The notes under the pieces are model-generated. The model saw only the letters and a list, made by a program, of their open reading frames with translations, did no database searches and was not told the origin of the DNA. A stretch of 64,000 bases of DNA from Mesodorylaimus sp. YZB2_4 (lineage: Eukaryota; Nematoda; Enoplea; Dorylaimida; Dorylaimidae). The translations under genes and the position numbers were made by a program. The stretch spans positions 124,001-188,000 of the forward strand of contig JASANH010001374.1 of the NCBI GenBank assembly GCA_030248295.1. The letters run 5' to 3'. Below, in pieces: positions 12,880-24,624 of this stretch (positions are counted from its first letter, which is position 1; each line of letters opens with the position of its first letter).

Positions 12880-13462
12880 GGTTCGGCCTTGCAACGAGAG
12901 AGTGAAGACAGCAAGCTCTTTCCTCGAAACCGAGCAACATAAATTGAGTTTCCAGTCCGGGGACGCATCGAGGTTCTTCTTTGACAGAGTGGAAACTTGA
13001 TTTCCTATGCGAACAATGAGGGCCCTTTTGGGTATTCCTGTTCAAAAAGGGATGAGACTGGAAGTGGGGAAAGGACGATCGATATCTTATGCGTGGATGA
13101 TGGGCCTGGGCACCGAGCACAGGATGCTGGACAAAAAGATTGGGTTGCACTCACATCTCAAAATATACAGGTCAGAGCGTTTTTTACGATTCCTGGTGTT
13201 CAAAAATTCGATTCTCCAGTTTCAATTGTGCAATCGGAGGTATTTCATTAAAGTGCCTTTGAAATCGCTTCTTCGGAGAGCTGGAAAATGCACAGTAATT
13301 ATTGAATGTGCCTTTTGGCTCGTTAGCTTGGTGCCCGCCTCGAAGAATTAGGTTTTTTAATTTTTGAGGGTTGGCCCCCAGTTCCTTGGGACTTCCAACC
13401 TGTTTCGCCCATGCCAGCAGTCCTGATATGATAAGCGAGGTCGTGAGGTGACCAGCTCTCAC

Positions 13463-14353
13463 GGCATGCAAGATGTGATGTGTGGGCGGTTACAGGGGAG
13501 AGCACTCTTGTATGCCGGATGTCACGAGGTGCGTCTGCTGAGCATTTCTGGGGGCTTCAGGTTACGCTGCTGGTATGGATGGGCATGTCGGGGCATCAGG
13601 CGTATGGGAACTTGTAGAAATCAGCAGATAGCCTAGTGGAGGTGTGTACATCACCCGGGGTCCATTCAAGTGGACTTGACATGGTGAGTGGGCTGGCCTA
13701 ACGAGGTTCGAGGGGAGCGTGCTTGTGTGCATGCAGCTCGGAACACGTCTCGCTTGTCATGCCGTACCACATCACTAAACCCAGATTATGTGCAGTTCAG
13801 GGTGGTAGGACATTGCTCGAAATGATTTGTCACATAAACACTCGCCAGTAAGAGAGAATTCAGCGTGAGAGGCCTCGAGTCGCAAGCCCCTTGCCTATCT
13901 GATGACTCTGGAATGGGCCTTAGGTGGAAGGGGATAAGGTGAGGGCAGTCTCGCAGTGAGCTTGGACATGCAGGTTAGTCATACAGTAGAGAAATGCTAT
14001 GATTTTGGATAGCCTTGCTTTTCCTGCCAGCTCTGTGATATGTTCAAGCCAAGGAGACCAAGCTGCTTGTTTTTTCACATTTGTTTGGGTTGGGCTTTGT
14101 GGCCCCCCCCCCCCCCAGTTCCCCCACGGGACCTCCAATCCGTTCAGTCTATGCCAGGAATCATGCTATAAGCGAGGCCGTGAGGTGACCAGGTCTCACG
14201 GCAGCTCCCCTCTGTGTGTCTCCATTCGTAGACGAGGGCATCCCATAATGATACTGGGAGAGAAGAGATGGTCCTTCCCGACTGGTGTGCGTCCGTACCT
14301 TGACCGTACCCAGTGAAACGACCCAGGTGTGCAAGGCCGTCGAAGGACTTACT
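13463..14353 (+). repeat. 0.9-kb dispersed repeat, copy A
   Basis: Nearly colinear and highly similar to 57365-58295 in the same orientation. Shared stretches include GGGGCTTCAGGTTACGCTGC, CACATCACTAAACCCAGATT versus CACATCACTATACCCAGATT, and GTAAGAGAGAATTCAGCGTG. Both copies carry a poly(C) run at the same internal place (14103-14116 here). No long open frame is conserved between the copies, so it appears non-coding or decayed. Confidence 0.88.
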
Positions 14354-14414
14354 AAATGTCCTGTCATTCTTTATCCATAGCCAAGCACTATGCAGGGTAC
14401 TCGTGGTCTAAGGA

Positions 14415-14680
14415 ACACGTATTCGACAATCATTTTTTACCTGGGCGGGAGTCGAAGCCTTCACTTTAGGTGCGCATTCAGCGTGAGAGACAGACAGCTT
14501 AACCCGCAGGGCCACGACTAGGGCCACCAAATCGCCGTCGAAGACTGGTTCACACTCTGCGAACGGGCTTACTAAACTGCCGTCCTCAGCAGAAATTGGC
14601 CTCCCAGTCAGGGTTGCTGGCCCGCAATGCAGGACCAACGCCTTAACCAACTGAGCCCCCTCTGCCCATTCGAAGAGTAC
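14415..14680 (-). repeat. tRNA-like SINE fragments
   Basis: Read on the minus strand, the right part starts GGGGCTCAGTTGGTTAAGGC, which resembles a tRNA 5' half with an A box. The left part has TTCGACTCCCGCC, a B-box-like T arm, followed by CAGGTAAAAAAT. Relatives lie near 27.08, 29.86, 51.48 and 59.2 kb. I take these as pieces of tRNA-derived SINEs, not working tRNA genes, since no full cloverleaf is seen. Confidence 0.55.
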
Positions 14681-15165
14681 CAGTGGCCATGACTCACCAC
14701 TCATCACACGAGCACTGAATGGGGCCCCCTGGACACCATTCCCCTGGCAAAAGACGTGACAAATAAAAGAAAATCTTGAACTTGGTCCTGCTGTCACGTT
14801 GCCGTCCGACGTGACCGCGTGTGGAGAAGAGCAATCTCGAGGCCAACCGCACTAGGCGAGAATTATATTACGGTTCTCCCATACATCACACCGGTCGCCT
14901 GCTCTGGCCGTAGCCCTGGCGAGCAAGCTTTACACTAACGCACGCTACACTATATGATATCTATGCGGGAGATACGAACTCTACCGTGACACTGCAGTGC
15001 AGTGCGCATCGATCAGAAGCCGCCACAAAATGCCAGCTTCATTACGACTACAGTAAGCTGACGTGTTGGAGAGGGTTCGAATGCCACGTATGGCCACACC
15101 CACTATGCTCCTGGCGCACTGAACTGTAAAATACACTTGCTACTGACCCCACGTTTGCGATCAAT

Positions 15166-15567
15166 ATGGCATTAACGAGCCTCATTTTGAAATTTGCTTT
15201 GGTCTTATTTGGTCTTGGAGCACTCGTTGAAGCCCTGACTTGCTACGCCTGTCCAAATTGCCCCGATTTGACAAAAATTACTGATTCAGAAAGATGCACA
15301 GTGTCGGACCAGGCGGCTTATTGTTACAAAAAAGTAAACGGAAGTACGATTGCCCGTGGATGCATGACTAATTTTTTTGGAATAACCATCGATGATAAAA
15401 GCAAATCGGGCGAATTAAATGTGATTGAACGTCAAGGCGATAAACCAGTGCAGGTCAAGCTGTACTTTTGTAAGGGCAAGAAAAATGAAGAAGATCTGTG
15501 CAATGGAGTCAGTTGTCCCGAATCCACATTCACCATATTGGCCGTTTTCATGTTGATACTGTGCTGA
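15166..15567 (+). CDS. Ly6/uPAR-like GPI-anchored three-finger protein
   Basis: This is a single-exon gene of 133 residues. Residues 1-24 are a signal peptide. The mature chain opens with LTCYACPNC, the start typical of the Ly6/uPAR fold. Further cysteines follow (RC, YC, GC, FC), and the last pair is in DLCNG, the conserved closing Cys-Asn. One NGS glycosylation site lies in the middle. The tail STFTILAVFMLILC is hydrophobic and ends the protein, as expected for a cleaved GPI-anchor signal. Such proteins sit on the outer cell surface and modulate receptors, channels or junctions; which partner applies here cannot be told. The length suits a one-domain member. It lies 0.8 kb upstream of the CRELD gene on the same strand. 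Confidence 0.88.
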   Translation: MALTSLILKFALVLFGLGALVEALTCYACPNCPDLTKITDSERCTVSDQAAYCYKKVNGSTIARGCMTNFFGITIDDKSKSGELNVIERQGDKPVQVKLYFCKGKKNEEDLCNGVSCPESTFTILAVFMLILC

Positions 15568-16367
15568 AAAAAAGGCATATCCTTGACGAGTGCCTGCTTT
15601 TTACAAGGATTTTATTGAATGTGTGCAAAAATCATTTATGTGATTTCATTTTCAAAAGTTTGAATTTCGCGCTAGTAGCTTTCGAATGTGTCGCATGTCT
15701 TTTGCGGGTCCTGATTCGATCTATGTAATTAGGCTGGTTTTTTTCGCGACGCCGTCCTTTGGAGATAAGACTGAAGCTCAGTAGCCAAATTCCATGAACG
15801 AGGAGGCAGGAGACTGTCCGCTCGTTTGTTCCAGGTGCTGTCATCCACGACTAGCAGATCGAGGAAACCAGGGGGGTCGAACCCAGGATGAGTCCAAGCT
15901 CGCCACAAGCATCGCTGCCGCAGCCTCGACTCGACTCGCCTAGGTCCTGGATACCTTTTGTTTGACTTTCGCTTGGTATGTGGGATCAGGCCGCAAAGCC
16001 AAAACACCAGTTAGTGCCAGTGCCAGTGAGATGACCCAAAATCCGTGGGTAATCTCACTCACAATCAGCACCTTTTTTATGCATTCGGACAAAATATTGA
16101 CCATGATATCCTAAGTGGTCTATCTATGGTTTGATTTTCCCCAGCACACCTTACGGATATCGTCTTCATGGCAAGCAGGTGGGCAGGCAGAACTTCACAA
16201 ATTTGAATTTCGCGCGCTGTTGATATAAGCAGCAAAATTTGAGAGGCGACGTGTCCTACTGCCGTTCGATACAGTACCAATCGTCCAACCTGTCGGGATC
16301 GGTTTCGGTCGATTTCCTGTTGGCATTTTGATTGAAGTTAGCTTTTGTGAAGCACTTTGATCAAAGA
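15568..16367. other. Spacer between Ly6 and CRELD genes
   Basis: About 0.8 kb with no exon or repeat I can name, apart from one B-box-like word on the plus strand (GGTCGAACCC near 15878). Confidence 0.45.
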
Positions 16368-19040
16368 ATGCAATATCAACTATTTTGGTTGTTTCGGCGG
16401 AATACTTTGTCGATTTCAAGTTTAGCAAAGTTCTGTGCACTGATTTTTGTATGCTCATTGGATATTGCTTTTGCGGTGACTGGATGCAGCGAATGTACAT
16501 TATTTGTGGAAACATTTAAGCATGTAAGTCAGGTTTTTGGCCACCTGTAGCTGCTTTATTTTAGGAAAAATAGAAGGCTTGGTTCGGGAGAGATCCAGAT
16601 GAAGGAGGCATGGGTTGTTTGGGGGGGAGGGGAGGGGGATAGAGCTGCCTGGCTAGGCTTATCTGGATTGTCATCGATGTCTACTGTAATCTTATCACGC
16701 AACGTACGCCTACATATTTCAGCCAGTGCTCGGTATTTGCATCGCAACTTCGATTAGGATAGACAATTTGTAACACTCACGCTTTTGCAATAGGATGTCG
16801 CTACCAGAAAATTTGTTATGAATAGCAGGGAATAAGGGGCAACCTTTGGACTCGTAAGTCAAAGATGCGTGGAATCTTATTCGATAAAACAGGCGATCAT
16901 CGTGCAATTTACCCATCCGCCAGAAATTTTTCATATTGCTTTGATGCATTAGACCCTAGCAGTAATCTTTGTTCTCCAGGAGAGTTAAACTTTTCCCGCA
17001 GATTTCTTGCATTAGCGCATTGAAATAACGAGGAAAGTAAAGAAATTTACGCCGCCCTGATCGATTTTACATGCCAGAAGGTCACTTCCGTTAAATAGTA
17101 GCAAGGATTGACTAGTATGACTGAATTTTACTTGGTCCATTCGTTTTTTCAGGGCATGAAACAGACCGAAAAAGCTCATTTTGGCGGTGGCAATACAGCC
17201 TGGGAAAGTGAAAAACTTGGAAAATATTCCCGAAGGTACCCTTTCTTATCTTGTCCTCATCTATCTCCAATAGTTCTGCCTTTTTCTCATCGTTTGTAAG
17301 TTACAGACTAGTTTTTCAGCGAAACCAGACTAGTCGAAATTATGGAACACGCTTGCAAGAAAACAGACGGAATTAAAGCTGAGAAAGAGGATGAGCATAA
17401 AGTAAATTGGTCATTTTTATCGAAAGAATTGTTTCTTTTCTTTAAAACCCACTTTTTTAAACTTATTATTAAAAATTTGCATTTTTATGTTTCTTTTTAG
17501 TGCCAAGGCCTAGTCGAGCATCACGAAGATGTAATCGAGAATTGGTATTTCCATAAACAAGCCAGCGATCCCGACTTCCATACGTGGCTTTGTATCGAGT
17601 CATTAAAAGGTACAGTATGCATAAATTTTTGTGAAAATTTTTTCTTTCTAAAATTTGATATTTTTCATTTTTAACTGATATTAATTTTTAGTTTGTTGTC
17701 CACCAAATACGTTCGGCGCCAATTGTGATCCGTGTCCTGGCGATATAATCAGGCCTTGTTTCGGCAATGGAAAATGTGATGTAAGTATCTTCTTGGTTCC
17801 AGTTTCAAATATTCAGTGTCACTTTTGTGTTTCAGGGTGCTGGCACTCGCTCAGGTACGGGAAAATGCAAATGCGAGAGAGGATATCAAGGCAATTTATG
17901 TCGTAAATGTTCGACAAATTATTTCGCATCTTTTCAAAATGATACACATATCACTTGTGAAAGTACGTCTTAGGTACGTATTTGTCAAGAGAACATGATT
18001 CGCTAACGATGTGTAAATTTTCTGAATTTCAGAATGCGATAGTGCGTGCAAAGGTGGTTGTCAGCATGCCGGGCCATCTGGGTGCGTCCAGTGCAAACCG
18101 GGATGGACGAAAGTCGAGGGAGCAGGATGCCAAGGCAAGTCGATTTGTACATTTTGGGGGCTGGGAAAGTCAGGAATTTTGGGGGGTTCTGAAAAAGGAA
18201 ATATCAGAAAATGAAATTTTTAAGCGTCGGGTTGGTCTATATTTTAGATTCATTAAGCCTGCTTCTAGGTCAGATAAGCTTGGGGCTGTGGTATCTGACC
18301 CAGAAGCATGGGAAAACTATCGTCTTTTTCACATTCGTAAATGCCTGGAAATTTCAACAAAGTTTCTTGGAGGTTTGGGAACTAGATTCCCAAAACCTTT
18401 TGTGAACCGTGGTGACCTAAGGTAGTCCTGTGGTTGGGAATTACGACTTGTGACGCCTTCCCAAGGAGGGATAGAGAGCCTATGTATATTTGGTGATGGA
18501 CGTGCGATCTAGAAGACTTGTTAGACGTGCATTTGCAGGCTGTAGATGTGGCAGAGCTCTGGGTTCTTTTGACGGAAGCTGGGTGTATTCGTTTGTCGTA
18601 TTTCAGACGTGGACGAGTGTGAAATAGCGGATACATTGTGCAACTCGGAGACGGAAACGTGCAAGAACACGGTTGGCGGATTCGAGTGTCTGTGCAAGGA
18701 AGGATATAAAAAGGAGAATAACGAATGCATTATGGACTTGTCGGGTAAGCTGCCTTTTCTTGATCTATCCCCGCTAGCTAACTCGGGCTTACTAATTTGT
18801 ACGTCAGCTCCTCGCCCCACGCCCATTTTCTTTGGACTATACGCCGATCAGTTGCTACGTTACTGCGCTGTTGCGGGCTTGCTGGTCGCCTTGCTCGTCA
18901 TCATTTCGAGGCGGAGTGTGGGCTTGGCGGTGTTGTTCTTGTTCACGCTGACCCTGATTATGTACATCGAGAGCGAGTCTGTCACCAATTACCTAAAAAA
19001 TATGACCGCGCCCTTCAACGTGTCGAGGACTGAGTTTTAG
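16368..19040 (+). CDS. CRELD1-like cysteine-rich protein with EGF-like domains
   Basis: Nine exons join in phase: 16368-16523, 17153-17235, 17320-17401, 17501-17609, 17692-17780, 17836-17962, 18033-18134, 18607-18744 and 18808-19040, giving 372 residues. Order: N-terminal hydrophobic segment, CSEC (the CXXC of the family), the family block HFGGGNTAWESEKLGKYS, then WLCIESLKVCCPPNTFG. Next come furin/EGF-like cysteine repeats and a calcium-type EGF beginning DVDECE. Two C-terminal membrane segments (about residues 305-345) match CRELD1, not the soluble CRELD2. CRELD proteins work in the ER on folding of secreted and membrane proteins; nematode CRLD-1 supports acetylcholine receptor assembly. 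The intron at 18135 starts GCAAGT, a GC-AG intron. Start chosen at the first ATG before the signal; an upstream TTG is in frame but unlikely. Confidence 0.92.
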
Positions 19041-19744
19041 CCGTTTGTGAATTGTTAGCTTAGGCTTATGTGGATTTGGTTGTTATCGGTGCCGGGCTCT
19101 GTGGCGAATGCGAGTAAAACCTGACTTGTTGGTCGTTTCAGTGTTGGAAAATGCCAGTAATGCATCGGATATTGAACAGGACATGACCGAAGATGCAGTC
19201 GACAAGGTGACCGATGCCAAAGCAGAAAATTTATTTCGCAGTGATGACGAGCTTTAGTGATCGACTGTGAATCGTGTGATTGGGATTGAGTTGATGTGCC
19301 AGTACCAGACAGGGTGCACGTGTGATGAGGGTGTGGGAAAATACAACGAAGCGTGTCGTACATGCGTTGTGGTAGAGGATGTAATGCTGCTCTGCTCGCG
19401 CTGCTCGTCACCTGTCATGTGCAGCAGGTGCTGGGGTTCTGCTTTAGTATGTGGGTGCAGACGATTACTGCGGCCCTGCTTGAACTGTTGATGCCTCCTG
19501 ATGTCCTGTGGCCCAGAGTGCATGCAGCACTCTCAATCAGGCTTGGGCTGCACTACTTCACACCCAACACACCCATTGCCTCTGATTATAGCCCATGCTC
19601 ATGCAGTGTTCCCATCTGACTGGCAGCCCCTCTACTTTACACTCCCAGCACACTGACTGGCCGCGTGCCGGTCATTTCGTGTTTGTCTTTGCATGCAGAG
19701 TAGTCGACTCGTCCTCGGCAGTGTTTCAAATTTGATCGTGCGAG
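19041..19744. other. CRELD 3' flank with a possible alternative last exon
   Basis: After an acceptor ending TTTCAG at 19141, the frame 19142-19258 reads an acidic tail (SDIEQDMTEDAVDKV) to a stop. It looks coding. However, no donor in the last CRELD exon gives the needed phase without cutting the membrane segment, so it is only a candidate alternative terminus. The rest up to 19744 is the 5' flank of the BTB gene. Confidence 0.35.
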
Positions 19745-21993
19745 ATGCTGCCGTTCGATCCACGCGGTCCAGTGAAAATTGTTCAAGACGAAATTGACGA
19801 ATACAAAATCAACGAATGCGATTTGGGTGTGCTGAGTAGTCCCGCATCGGGCAATGCCAAAGTTCGATTGATTCATCCCGGCTACGAAGTGGTGAGTGAG
19901 GCTTCGATTCCCCTTCAAAACCAGGCTTCTTATTGCTGTTCAGATTTGCGAATGTCGAAATTTGGCAGTGCAGTCGAAATATTTCCGTCGGCACCTGGGG
20001 CGTTACCCGACCCCGTCCACCCTACTCATACCCGACCACATTCCACTGGACGGACTCGTGGGAGCCATCAGTTTCATGGAGAACGGCCAAGTGCAAGTGT
20101 CGGCCGACAACCTGGCCTCGCTCCTGCGCGCTGCCTCCCGAATGGAAATCACGCAGCTGCAGCGTCGTCTCGAACAGTACCTGCGAGTCGTGAGTGACCA
20201 CTGGTGGCCAGTCGGGCCCCGAGTCTGACCTCCTTCCCTTCAGCTATCGAGCATCGACGGATCGTACTTCCTGTTGGCCTGGGACATGTGCTACCGCTCG
20301 CCGGCCACTGTCCAGCTGCGTGATGAGATGATGCGTCGAGCGGCCGAAGAGTTCAGCACTTTGTACGGTCGTCCCGAATGGCCACGTGTCAGCGGCCACC
20401 TGCTTCGACAGTTGTTCGCCCGCCCGGATCTCAAAGCCAAAGCGCCGACGAGCATTTTCGAAGCCGCGCTCAGTTGGATCGCGGGCAATCCGAGCGGCGA
20501 CCCGAGATCGGCGGATCGGATCATGTCGGCCGTGCCGTTCCATCAAATGTCCACCATCGATCGACTGCAGTGCTTGGAGAAGGCCAAGCGAATGCAGCTG
20601 ACGCACCTCGTCCGACCTCGGGTCATGTTGGCCGACTGGTACGATCCCCTCGACGCCCCCGACCCCACCGAAATCACTGTTTCCCTCTCAGGCACGTCTC
20701 CTGCCACGACGCGGGCCAGGAAGTGTCGAGCGATCTGTGCCCGGCCAAGCACGAACTTGTGTTTGGTGAGAAACGCCTGGACCGGTATCGTTCGCAGAGG
20801 GAGGACAAACCGACGCGCTCGTCAGCCCAAACTGGTGAGTGTTCTTCGTTGGCAGTCATCAAGCGATAAGACTCGCAGTCCGCCATTTGAGGCTCCCCGA
20901 CTTCGACGGCGACCACGAACGGATCAGCGCCCGATCTTCCAGCCACGGACAAACGAGTGCGTGCTGGCTCAACCCCCCGTCTGACAGGACATGGGCTCTC
21001 TGTTTCAGGAGTCGTCCCCATCTCCGAGCAGTGGCACGCTGACCCGACTGTCTTACAGCCCGTCGATCAGGAAGGCCCGCAGTGTCCCCTCGCCATCGCC
21101 GCGCAAGTTGAAGGCCCGAGTGCCGCCTGCCGTGAGTTGGCTCGGTCAGAGTCCAGATGTCCATTCAGTGTCTGGTCCGATCGTTGCAGGGACCGATGGG
21201 CAGGCCAGTCCGATTCTCATCGGTGACCTACATCAAAAAGCGACGAGGAGACGACGATCGCGAAATGGCACCTGGTCCGAAGAGCCAGTCTAGTTCGGGT
21301 AAGCATAGCCGCATGCCCTCGCCTCAGGGCACTGACTGGCATCGTCATTCCAGAAGTCGTGCTGGTTCCCGTGAAACCCCCGTCACGCAAAGACACCGAC
21401 ACGGCCGGAACGGTAGATCGGACCGGACTGAACTTGTGCTATTTGTCATTTTCAGTTTCTAGAATTTGCGGACGACTCTCGATGCTCGAATGGGCAAGCC
21501 GATCCGATTCTCCTCCAGCACTGCCATCAAGAAGTCTAGCGAAGTCTTGGAATTCAAGGAACCACCGGCCGACGTAATGGTTTCTGCCCCCCCCCCCCCC
21601 CAGTGGTCACTACAGACTGGTCCCTCCTTGCAGGACTCCGTGGGTCCGCTGGGAAACCCGATCAGCTTCTCGTCGGTCGCCTTTGTCAAGAAGGTGCGCA
21701 ATGGCGAGGGTGCCGAGTCGGACACTGACCAAGATGCTTTGTCGCCGTGGCGTCAGCCAGTGGTCTTCACTGCCAGCAGGGACCCGCTGCCCAGGGTGAG
21801 GCTACTTTCGGGCCCACATTCAGAGACTGCAGGGTGCAGTCTTCAGGAAAGTGGGAGGACGCTGGGAGGCTCGGGTGGACCGATGCAGTTCAATTCAGTG
21901 ACCGTGGTGAGGAAACTGGGCGACAACGAGAAGGAGGTGATCTACAAGGACGTCGTGCAGGCCAAGAAGGATCGGGAATCGATGGCCATGTGA
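19745..21993 (+). CDS. BTB-BACK protein with a repeated C-terminal motif
   Basis: Exons: 19745-19891, 19944-20189, 20244-20638, 20692-20834, 21009-21131, 21190-21298, 21354-21412, 21463-21573, 21634-21795 and 21847-21993. The BTB domain (about residues 30-131) includes LAVQSKYFRRHL and AISFMENGQVQVSADNL. The BACK domain follows (LLRQLFARPDLKAKAPTS, FEAALSWIAGN). BTB-BACK proteins usually bind cullin-3 and bring substrates for ubiquitination. No Kelch repeats follow; instead there is a Ser/Arg-rich region and then four exons each carrying a variant of GRPVRFSSVTYIKK (GKPIRFSSSTAIKK, GNPISFSSVAFVKK, GPMQFNSVTVVRK). The join from 20834 (phase 1) to 21009 (phase 0) does not fit, so an exon may be missing there. 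The other joins are consistent. The gene converges on the ZP gene, whose stop is 0.3 kb away. Confidence 0.82.
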
Positions 21994-22285
21994 AGTAAGT
22001 TGTGGCAAGGGTTCGAATCATGCATTGGCCACCGCCGCTTGCTGTTTTCTCACTCAGCCCTCGTTCCAGGGAAAGAATCGCTCAAAACTTGAATCAGAGA
22101 CTTTCGATGCGACTAGAATCTTAGTGACCTTGGTGATGTGACTAGTTCCCAGAAGGAATCAGCTTTGGCAAAAAAGGGTGTGCTGGCGCAGTGGTTTTTG
22201 CTCGGGTGGGGCTCTCAGCACCTGGTTTATGCACATACAGCTTCACAAATTTGTATCTTAAGCCGCAACAGTAGAACACAAGCAG

Positions 22286-24624
22286 CTAGTATTTTTTGGT
22301 TCGACTCGAACTGGTCGACGTGGCTGTGCAAGCATAGCGTCGATGCAGCGGGGCCATCCTGGACATGTCGGAGTAGGTGGATGCGGCGAAGGAGCTGAGG
22401 AGCATGGCTGGGTCCTTGACCATTCCTGTCTCGCACGAGGCCATCGACTCGGTGCCACCGTACAGAAAACAGAACGCCACGTGAACGCAGACCACCATGG
22501 CGAAGAAGACACCGGAGACTATGCACATCCACGAGAGAACACTGTACGGCTGGGAACAGGCTGGCTCGAAGTAAAGCTCTGAAAAGGAGAGATTTATGAA
22601 ATCTGGTGTGGCACCACATAAGAAAGCAGGTGCGTTTCCAACCAAACATAAGCATAGGCCTAAAACTTATCGCATTTTTGCTCGTAGTAGTCATAACGTT
22701 ACAGTGCACATGGAAGGCCGAAAACGACCAAATTTGTAAGGAGTGATGAAGGTGATTACAATGTCAAAAATTTGAGGCTATCAAGATGGCACTGTCACCT
22801 ATCCAAGGGGTAGCACCCTTAGTCTTGACTCTGCTAATGAGACAAAAACGGGTCCTACCTGTTATATTTTCGCTGTTCACAACGTTGACGGTGGTCGATG
22901 CCAGTCCTTCTCGACTTTTCGTTTCGTTTCTTTCGAACCCTGCATCTCGTCTCCGTTCACAATTTGGCTGAAAATTTCTCAGGGTTACTCGTGCATCTCA
23001 TTGTTAGATTTGTCCTATTGTTGCAGTGGCTACCTTTTGGCATGGGAATGACGAGCAACGCACGACCCTGCATTGGATATGGACATAACGGGCACTGGGA
23101 AAGCGGAACATGGAATGAATGACGGCCTCGGCTGATCGCCTTGCATCGGTGTATCGAATGTTGGATATGACTGACAAGTCCGTTGAGCATCTGCGGAAAT
23201 CAAGAGCGGCTCGTGGTCAGTATATAGATATCATGCGCGTGGTAAGGACACTGCGGGCTAGACCTCATCTACGAAACGAAGTGTGCCCCAGCTGGTTCCC
23301 TGGCTCTAATGGGCCTGTCCATTGGACATGGTCTTTTGTGTTCAACTAGACGCATCGAGGCAGAACAACGCACATCTATGCGAGAACGCAGTAGTGCTGA
23401 GAAGGCCCCAAGCAACTACTAACAAGGCTTAGTGCAAAATGTACATCTGGCTGCACAAATAGGTGACCTAGAAGACGCTCCTGGACTGTAGAACAGGCAC
23501 TTCACACTACTCACCCAGCCTCGTCGATCAGTTTTGTGGAATAGTCCCCAGCAAAGGCTCTGCATGCTCTGACGAGGAATGGGCTTCCGTCTGAAACATA
23601 ACTTCTTGTTCCTTGCGAAATGTCCGCCAGAGACTATACCAGAGAAAGCGGGTAGAGTGTACCCAGTGTTAAGGGTGGCCCTGAGTGGTTGGCTGGTCTT
23701 TATGGTCTGGCTTGAAGTTCACCCCACCAACTTTCTGTACTTGTCAGGAGATAAGCCTACCTGATGATCCCATCAGAAAAACCTGTAGCACGTAACTTTC
23801 TCCAAACACAGTTTCGTGTGTTTTGACACCGTCCTTATCCAGAATGCTGAGGCCAGGTGTCATTGTTTCCTCACTGAAACCGAAGCGAGAACCAGTAGAG
23901 CCCTCGGGAAGAGAAAGTGTGTCGCTACGTACCTGAGCAGCTGGGCCGCTGCACTCGACATTGGATTAGAGCAGCTCAAATTGAATGCCCGGTCCTGTTC
24001 GAGGATGATAGTTCGGTGCTGCCTGACGTAGAGAATCACGTGATAATCTTCGGCAGCCTGAAACTAGTCATCGAAATATGCCCATATGAACTATCGCATC
24101 TGGCGCGCTAGCTGCCAGCTACCTCACCTCGATTGCCCTTAGGTCAGGTCAACTCGCGCACATCAGTTTACCTGGTTGTACGTTATGCCACATTCTGCCG
24201 ACCCCAACCGTACGGCCATGCTCATTTCTTGCACTCCTTGGCCGAGCCAATAACAGTCTGACCGATGCCCTTCCGTGTACGCGATGCCCTTGAATGGTAT
24301 GTCCGTGCGCACCACTATTGTCATGCGACCGTCTGCGCAATGGCAGTGCACTGCAATGACGATAAGAGTGCTGCGGAGACAGTTACGACTGCTGGGACTA
24401 GGGTATACTCCACTATAGGCACGATCAGACATGAACCCACATCGGAACCTCATTTGGAGCCTGTCTACCCCGCACCCTCAACCACATGCTTCCCTCCAAC
24501 AGCTGCTCCTGGTGGCGATAGTTGCAGTACCTGACGGATTGAACGGCTCCAATCGAACGCAGGAAATCAAGTAAATAAATGCGAATACATATTCGAATAA
24601 AGGAGTTGAGATCAGGATTGGCAT
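22286..24624 (-). CDS. Zona pellucida (ZP) domain protein, cuticlin-like
   Basis: Eight exons join in phase: 24531-24624, 24172-24350, 23933-24057, 23761-23873, 23515-23590, 23034-23190, 22859-22967 and 22286-22578, giving 381 residues. Residues 1-22 form a signal peptide (PLFEYVFAFIYLISC). The ZP domain begins HCHCADGRMTIVVRTDIPF and continues through CYWLG, CGITYNQ, YHVILYVRQ and VRACRAFAGDYSTKLIDEAGC to MFRFPSARYVHIQCRVVRC. The cysteine order matches ZP-N/ZP-C modules. A basic, cleavage-like stretch (CERRRD) precedes the C-terminal membrane segment VLSWMCIVSGVFFAMVVCV and a short Ser/Thr tail. Such proteins polymerise in apical matrices; in ecdysozoans many are cuticlins. Start at ATG 24624 gives the cleanest signal peptide. 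The next gene (cadherin) lies upstream on the same strand. Confidence 0.93.

Larger units (their letters stand above)
12880..15165. other. Spacer filled mostly by dispersed repeats
   Basis: This holds the 5' flank of the cysteine-rich gene on its left and of the Ly6 gene on its right. Most of it is the 0.9-kb repeat (13463-14353) and a tRNA-like repeat fragment (14415-14680). I see no coding exon. Confidence 0.55.

Noticed and set aside
20378..21293. Alternative plus frames in the BTB gene region
   Set aside because: GC-rich sequence opens all frames. The BTB/BACK match and the repeated motif fix the correct ones, except for exon 20692-20834, which does use this second frame after splicing.
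22227..22709. 160-codon minus frame overlapping the ZP gene end
   Set aside because: It lies in a different frame from the membrane segment and runs through the splice acceptor at 22578.
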